NCBI GenBank assembly: GCA_916048095.2
Contig: OU696585.1
Span: 7,162,966-7,226,965, forward strand
DNA: 64,000 bases
DNA from: Sacculina carcini
Lineage: Eukaryota; Arthropoda; Thecostraca; Sacculinidae
Reading direction: 5' to 3'
The notes beneath the pieces are model-generated. The model was not told the DNA's origin and made no database searches. It saw only the letters and a program-made list of their open reading frames with translations. A program made the translations under genes and the position numbers. Of this stretch, positions 57,691-64,000 are shown piece after piece. Each line of letters begins with the position of its first letter. The first letter of the stretch is position 1.

Positions 57691-59232
57691 CTGCTGTCGT
57701 GTCAGTGATGTCGTGTCAGTGATATCGTGTCAGTGATGTCGTATCAGTGATGTCGTGTCAGTGATGTCGTGTCAGTGATGTCGTGTCAGTGGTGTCGTGT
57801 CAGTGGTGTCGTGTCAGTGGTGTCGTGTCAGTGGTGTCGTGTCAGTGGTGTCGTGTCAGTGATGTCGTGTCAGTGATGTTGTGTCAGTGGTGTCGTGTCA
57901 GTGATGTCGTGTCAGTGATATCGTGTCAGTGATGTCGTGTCAGTGATGTCGTGTCAGTGATGTCGTGTCAGTGATGTCGTGTCAGTGATGTCATGTCAGT
58001 GATGTCGTGTCAGTGGTGTCGTGTCAGTGATGTCGTGTCAGTGATGTTGTGTCAGTGGTGTCGTGTCAGTGATGTCGTGTCAGTGATATCGTGTCAGTGA
58101 TGTCGTGTCAGTGATGTCGTGTCAGTGGTGTCGTGTCAGTGATGTCGTGTCAGTGGTGTCGTGTCAGTGGTGTCGTGTCAGTGATGTCGTGTCAGTGGTG
58201 TCGTGTCAGTGGTGTCGTGTCAGTGATGTCGTGTCAGTGATGTCGTGTCAGTGGTGTCGTGTCAGTGGTGTCGTGTCAGTGATGTCGTGTCAGTGATGTC
58301 GTGTCAGTGGTGTCGTGTCAGTGGTGTCGTGTCAGTGATGTCGTGTCAGTGGTGTCGTGTCAGTGGTGTCGTGTCAGTGATGTCGTGTCAGTGATGTCGT
58401 GTCAGTGATGTCGTGTCAGTGATGTCGTGTCAGTGATGTCGTGTCAGTGATGTCGTGTCAGTGGTGTCGTGTCAGTGGTGTCGTGTCAGTGATGTCGTGT
58501 CAGTGATGTCGTGTCAGTGGTGTCGTGTCAGTGATGTCGTGTCAGTGATGTCGTGTCAGTGATGTCGTGTCAGTGATGTCGTGTCAGTGATGTCGTGTCA
58601 GTGATGTCGTGTCAGTGATGTCGTGTCAGTGATGTCGTGTCAGTGATGTCGTGTCAGTGATGTCGTGTCAGTGATGCCGTGTCATTGGTGTCGTGTCAGT
58701 GGTGTCGTGTCAGTGGTGTCGTGTCAGTGGTGTTGGGTCAGTGATGTCGTGTCAGTGGTGTCGTGTCAGTGGTGTCATGTCAGTGGTGTCGTGTCAGTGG
58801 TGTCGTGTCAGTGATATCGTGTCAGTGGTGTCGTGTCAATGGTGTCATGTCAGTGGTGTCGTGTCAGTGATGTTGTGTCAGTGGTGTCGTGTCAGTGGTG
58901 TCGTGTCATTGGTGTCGTGTTAGTGGTGTCGTGTCAGTGATGTCGTATCAGTGGTGTCGTGTCAGTGATGTCGTGTCAGTGGTGTCGTGTCAGTGATGTC
59001 GTGTCAGTGATGTCGTGTCAGTGGTGTCGTGTCATTGGTGTCGTGTTAGTGGTGTCGTGTCAGTGATGTCGTATCAGTGGTGTCGTATCAGTGATGTCGT
59101 GTCAGTGGTGTCGTGTCAGTGATATCGTGTCAGTGATGCCGTGTCAGTGATGTCGTGTCAGTGATGTCGTGTCATTGGTGTCGTGTCAGTGGTGTCGTGT
59201 CAGTGGTGTCGTGTCAGTGATGTCGTGTCATT
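57690..59232. repeat. 14 bp minisatellite, ~110 copies
   Basis: Head-to-tail GTGTCAGTGATGTC units over ~1.54 kb. The tenth base alternates between A and G in runs, with rarer T/C variants (GATATC, GATGCC, CATTGG). Longer duplicated patterns of variant order are visible (for example blocks near 57870-57960 and 58030-58110), showing segmental expansion. Because three units make 42 bp, some frames stay open; these are not genes. Confidence 0.96.
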
Positions 59233-59933
59233 AACGCACTCTACAATGCATGATATATATTAACACACATATTAAAATGTTGTCATTTTCTTTATAGAAT
59301 CTGCGCATAAGAACTCGTATGGCTGTATGTGTGAATGCTAAATGAATGAGCGTTTATGTATGCGTGTGCGTGTGTGTATGTGTATGTGGTGTTTCGTCTA
59401 TCTGGTGTTTATAAATAGACCACACCAGGGCTCCTTATGGAGACACAAGCTCATGGGACATGAAGCTCAGGCAAAACACAAGCTCATGGGAGCAAACACA
59501 CACACACACACGGAAATTATATACACAGACGCACAGATATATATACATTCATTCTCACACACTTGCACGTACAGACACGCATACTCTTGAGGAAACATAC
59601 ACACAACATGAGGAAATATTCCTGTATGATTGTTGTGAAAGCCTATCACAATGGTCGTGGATATATATGCTGTCTGATTGCATATCAGCGTAATCGCCAC
59701 ATATTCTCAATACGATTTAACTGAAGATTGCTAGCAGCATTTTGATCACGCTTTTTTCCGGGTTCACAGTTGTGAGCTGTGACTGCTACTAGCCCCAATA
59801 TCAGGCAGGATCGACGGCCAATTTCCTTCTCGTTAATATTCACCACGTAATTCCCTACAGATGGTCCAGATTGAACGCTTTATATCAGCCACATTCGAAC
59901 TTCGCGAGCAAACTGATAATTCAGCGCTTGTGC

Positions 59934-60016
<83 letters not shown>

Positions 60017-60470
60017 TGTGTTAGTATGCGTGTCTCGTGTGTGGCCTTGCTATCGTTGTTTCCAATCACGACAAAGTGCGGCGAGAGAATGTCCAACATG
60101 CGTCGGTTTTGTCTCAACGCGGTACAAATTGACGCCACCCCATCTTGTCCGAATTGTGCATGTGTGGTTTGTTCTGTTAGTATTCCACCACCTCAGGCGT
60201 TATAAACAGTGCTAGTCAAGGCACGGGAAGTTTTTGCTAGGCAAATATAAACTCATACACAATATTTTCAGTAATTCTTATCAGCGCCACGCACATGCAC
60301 CCACGCGACACACAGACTCACATTACAACGTCCAACATTGTCCAATACGGTGGATTACAAGTTTGATTGGTTTTAGCAGTGTGCTCAAAGGTGAAATGTG
60401 AAATGCGCTTAAACTTTTCTAATTATAAATGACGTGGCTGCTCTAAGTCGTCCTGAAATCCCAATCAATA
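59233..60470. other. Non-coding DNA with long (GT)n
   Basis: Unique AT-rich DNA, a twice-repeated AAGCTCATGGGA at about 59447-59490, and (GT)n at 59936-60014. No gene supported. Confidence 0.6.
59936..60014. repeat. (GT)n microsatellite
   Basis: About 39 GT units. Confidence 0.96.
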
Positions 60471-60472
60471 CC

Positions 60473-60525
60473 AATGGCGGATCTAGGACTTCATTTAGGA
60501 GGGCTGAATTATGTGCGAGTGAGTG
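60473..60525. mobile_element. Solo MITE end, TGGCGGATCTAGGA
   Basis: TGGCGGATCTAGGAC followed by AGGAGGGCTGAATTA. This matches the right end of the 48004-48234 element (TGGCGGATCCAG...GGAGGAGCTGAATTA). Other end not located. Confidence 0.55.
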
Positions 60526-60550
60526 ATATGATGGAGCTTCGCTAGGCTTC

Positions 60551-60800
60551 AATAAATTCGAGCCTGTTTGTGCGCAAGGACATGTTTGTCGAAGGACAAG
60601 TCGATCTTGATCGCTGACGAGAAACAGAGCTTCACGTCTGCACTGTGACAAGACCTGAAATACCTCCCTGTCAGCCTCGTAGACACGTGTCGCCTCTGTT
60701 ATAGCAGCAATGCCACCTTTGGCGCCGCTGAGGTATTTCAAGTCGAACCTGACTGCAATGATTTCGGCACCAAATGGTCGCTGCAACTCGATGATCACCT
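60551..60800 (-). CDS. Candidate host coding fragment, unknown
   Basis: On the minus strand a TTTTTTACCAG acceptor-like site is followed by a balanced open segment (VIIELQRPFGAEIIAVRFDL, KYLSGAKGGIAAITEATRVY, EADREVFQVLSQCRREALFL, VSDQDRLVLRQ). A donor-like CAG|GTCTTG lies inside. The sequence is not a simple repeat, and codon positions look protein-like. No family recognised. It may be an exon of a minus-strand gene or a decayed transposon gene; a MITE end lies just downstream. Confidence 0.33.
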
Positions 60801-62067
60801 GGTAAAAAACAGGACACAAAAAGCGCATCGGTGGCATTCTTCAGATGTCTGAGTCTCTGTAGATGGGTCGTGTTTGTTTGACGCTAGTATATTCGAGGAA
60901 GAGGTTCCACGTGATGAACCTATCTTTTCGAGGAGTTCCTTGATGTCTTACATTCTGGGAGAGGTCTTGGAAGCTAGTCAGCGTTTCTTCCTAGGTTTTG
61001 TTGGGGGGTTCCGTTACTTCACCCGTCCTATAATAAGATGAGAATAATCCTTGGATAATGCAGAGCTCAGCTCAGCTAGACATTGTGAGCCTCAGTGAGA
61101 TGAAGATGCCAATTAAGGAACCGTGCATCTCGGATTGACAATACAAATACCAGCTGCATCACGTCAATCCGGCTATTATCCTCGACGAATACCGCAATAA
61201 CGGGCGGCAATTCTTGGAGCACCATTGACCTACAACATCTCGCCACACTCGCCATTTAGTTTGACAGATTTTCACCAGCCGTCGTTCAACAATGAAGTTC
61301 GTTGTTTGCATTGATTGTCTCGATTTGCTGACTACTTAGCGGATATCGGGTTGTTAAGATGGATAATTGGAGAGAAGGTTGGGTTCAGCCCTTAGTGTTC
61401 CTCTGGATCGACCAGTCCGCAAAAACTTATCTGACTATATTTATCTATATTCTTGATGAATCATGTCTAATATGTTGTGTTTTGGGTTGTGGATCTTAGT
61501 TGTATAACATGGGAATTTATTGTATCAAATGTAGTATTCATGACGACAAATACGCAAAAATATGCACGTGTAAAATTTAAGTAAATAAAACTATAATATA
61601 TAATATATATATATATAGATATACAATATTAAATCGCCAAGTGACAAATATAGACCGCAAATTTGTAGCTGAAAAAGTCAAGTAAAAATTGGAATACTGA
61701 ACACGTTTAATAATTAATAAATTTTTGGTAATAATTTTTGCGATGATTCAAATCTTTTTTGTTTTTAATTCTCGGTGGTATTGTAGCGCGGTGTATCAGC
61801 AAGGCACCGCTGCCTACACACCACGTGGCTGCACTCTCTCCGCTCTCTCCAGAGCGCCCACGCTCTGCTGGCTTGCGAGAGCATCGCGCCACTGGGCGTG
61901 GCTTCAAGCGCTTGCGGACGTTTCCGCCAGGCGCCGCCACAGGCACTGGCTGCGGCATCTGGCGTGTTTGTATGTGTGTGTGTATTTGTGTGTATGTATG
62001 TGTGTATGTTCATCAGTCAATTCATCAGTCGTCAAATAAACTCTCGCGAGAGTACTGTTTTTCACTG

Positions 62068-62130
62068 GTGTAGCGAGGCGGCGCGATGCCTAACATCTCA
62101 GCATTGCGCCGCCTAACGACTCCGCTACAG
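62068..62130. repeat. GC-rich imperfect foldback
   Basis: GTAGCGAGGCGGCGCGATGC pairs with GCATTGCGCCGCCTAACGAC (11 nt loop), then CGCTACA mirrors TGTAGCG. The whole can fold as a long hairpin with an outer TGTAGCG / CGCTACA clamp. It is possibly a fragment of a short interspersed element, as TGTAGCGGAGTCGTTAGGCG on the minus strand loosely recalls a tRNA A-box. Confidence 0.5.
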
Positions 62131-62525
62131 TATACTTGTAAGTCCTTCATAAATAAATCAAGCAATGGAGATTGTTCCTAATTTTATAACGTTTCTCAGG
62201 TGTTCCAAACAGTTTTAATTTCAAAGAGCTAAAACACAACTCCGTTGAACGTTATCAGAGTATGTCCTTATTAAACACCTTGAATGGGTTCAGTACGCGT
62301 AAGTCAAGTAGCTCCTAGATCAGTGGTTGTTGTTCTTTTTATCTGATTTCTCACTTCTTAATGAGCCATCTCTTCATTTTCCAGACAACTGCGCTGATAA
62401 ATTCAATAAATTCAGTTTCTACAATAAACTAAATATCAAGAGGTAATTAGAAACAAAAATAAACAAATTTGAATTGATAAATGGAAAATGCCCTGCCCTA
62501 GACGAAGACGTATTTGCCAGTAGTG

Positions 62526-62541
62526 CCGCTAGATGGCGCAA
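62526..62541 (+). promoter_or_regulatory. CTCF-like motif (CCGCTAGATGGCGC)
   Basis: The core TAGATGGCGC matches the conserved AG-N-GGCGC heart of animal CTCF sites and the 'CTAGATGGCG' word common near arthropod promoters. Motif match only. Confidence 0.3.
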
Positions 62542-64000
62542 GTAACGATAACTCTGGTGGTGGCGACATCTGTACGGCCATTTGAATATCAATTTGGTTT
62601 CTGTCAGTCTTGTTTAGCCTTCGCTCGTGTGAGTTTGCCGCTGCTAAAAGCTGTCCTCTTATGGTGTTAACTGAATTCCTTGTTCAATCTATCGTGGTGT
62701 ATTGTCACGGCTAGGCTCTGTTGCTGGCACGTGTGTGTTGTGGCAGTGTTGAAGTTGTGTTATGCAGCGGTCATATTCGTCATTATTGACAGGTCATCGT
62801 GCAAGATTTGAGGTTAGTGTAATAAGCTGTGCCTTGAATATTGTCACACAAATTTACATCTCCTTTTGATGAAAACAATTGGAGGAAACTGTTGCTGAAC
62901 TTATTATCATCCTGTGAGTTGAGTTCAGGCAGTGAATTCGTCATCTTATCGGCTGGCGATGTCTGAATTTGCCACATTTTTCTTCTTTCCTGGTCAATTT
63001 AAAACGACGATCTCCTTCACGCTATCACATTGGAGCAGATGTCATTTGAATCATCCAGTCTTGTCTCGGTTCGCTGGGCTCGTTTTTGTTAAGCAGAGAG
63101 GGTATTGTTACCGAGGGTGTGTCTCGAAGGTGATTTGTGATAACTGGTCATTGTTTGTTGATCGTGGCTGAATATAATGCGGCATTGTCTCTAGCAGAGA
63201 TGTAGCACAGTCAACGTTGATTGTTTCAACCTCTCCATCCTCATATTTTATCTACCCTGTTGCTAGCCGATATCGACTTTATGATATCCAATGTCCATCG
63301 TCATATCGCCACTTGAATGCTGCATTTTATATCGTAGTTTTATGGTATTATGGTTGATTGCTGACTCAACTTTGATCCTATACTTAGTCTGGACGTTTTT
63401 AATATCAGCGTGCTAAATATGGTTGCATCTATTCATCGACATCTCCGAATTTGACGAATTTTTGAGGAATCGACATCAATCTGTGATCTTAGATTAAATA
63501 TCTTCATCTGAAAGTTTTTTACTGAGTCAAAACCACGCTTGTGTGATTGTTTTTCTTTCGTTGAGATGTGGAATCACCAAGGAATATGATTGGGCATAAC
63601 ATTCTACATAAGCATCAGCAAAATACTTGGAATCGGTGCGTTTATAAGGAATGATTGATTCTTCATCTTGGTTAGGAATAGCTGCTGCTCTGCCCAATTC
63701 CTGGTATCACATTGAAGTGATGTGTGGTTGAAGGCAGGCATTCTGTGAAGTCGGAGGAATCATTCTGGTTCCAGGGTGATGATAGAATGCACAATGAATG
63801 TATGTGCAACAGAGAAAGTCAATGTAATTATTAATGAAATGTGCAGTGATGATTTGAGTAAACCAAGATAGAGAAATCTTGCAGAGTGTAGAAGTTGACA
63901 ACGCTAAAATGAAGAATGCTTTTATAGAATGAAGAATGAAGATAGCTGTTGGAGGTAGTATTGAACTCTGCGCTTCAGGGCAAGGCGTGGGTGGAAAGTA

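Larger units (their letters stand above)
60801..64000. other. Largely unassigned unique DNA
   Basis: No gene can be supported. The stretch has a short (TA)n near 61598-61620, a GC-rich block at 61780-61970, a GC-rich foldback at 62068-62125, a CTCF-like motif near 62528, and otherwise low-repeat, moderately AT-rich sequence from 62130 to the end. The latter is unusual in this window for lacking microsatellites and could be intron or regulatory DNA of a host gene. Confidence 0.5.

Noticed and set aside
58105-58923. Ser/Val/Cys/Gln/Trp repeat proteins
   Set aside because: The 14 aa period equals three 14 bp units, so these are minisatellite translations.
61780-61970. tRNA gene or tRNA-derived SINE at the GC-rich block
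   Set aside because: TAGCGCGGTGTATCAGCAAGG loosely recalls an A-box, but no B-box (GGTTCGANNCC) or cloverleaf could be found.

Overview
The window is metazoan nuclear DNA, most likely from an arthropod and plausibly a crustacean. Supporting signs are intron-rich, gene-poor sequence; extreme (GT)n/(CA)n microsatellite density; TTAGG-type telomere motif arrays; and a mix of BEL/Pao, Penelope-like, CR1-like, hAT and Helitron elements. Species cannot be set from sequence alone. No tRNA, rRNA or CRISPR array was recognised, and only three weak candidate host exons were seen.

The outstanding object is a ~15 kb near-perfect palindrome (about 5085-20093): two ~7.5 kb arms in opposite orientation around a 30 bp unique spacer (12569-12598). 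Each arm carries the same compact, intron-less virus-like cluster, transcribed away from the centre: a duplicated-jelly-roll (penton/minor capsid-like) protein, a small basic core/pVI-like protein, a Polinton/adintovirus-type double-jelly-roll major capsid protein, an adenain-type cysteine protease, and a conserved protein of unknown function. A convergent unknown gene and one or two small ORFs lie further out. The penton - core - hexon - protease order is that of adenoviruses. DNA polymerase B, integrase and packaging ATPase are not seen anywhere in the window, so this is a morphogenesis-only, doubled Polinton-class fossil whose capsid module looks whole. Both outer ends carry (CCTAA)n/(TTAGG)n arrays oriented like the two ends of a linear chromosome.

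Layout: 1-5084 host non-coding DNA with one candidate exon (2897-3038) and minisatellites; 5085-20093 palindromic Polinton-class element; 20094-31660 repeat-rich DNA with a 1.6 kb non-autonomous hAT with perfect 8 bp target duplication (23634-25216), a Penelope-like fragment (26040-26536), a Helitron-end fragment and a 5'-truncated CR1-like LINE (27940-28330); 31665-38691 a whole-looking, very young BEL/Pao LTR retrotransposon; 38692-52192 microsatellites, MITE ends and a hAT-like remnant (50069-51050); 52193-56335 a tandem non-autonomous Helitron inserted in an (AT)n tract; 56336-59232 microsatellites and a 1.5 kb 14 bp minisatellite; 59233-64000 mostly unassigned sequence with weak coding-like stretches.

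The virus-like genes would work together as a virion-building set (shell, vertex, core, maturation protease). The other elements are independent insertions.
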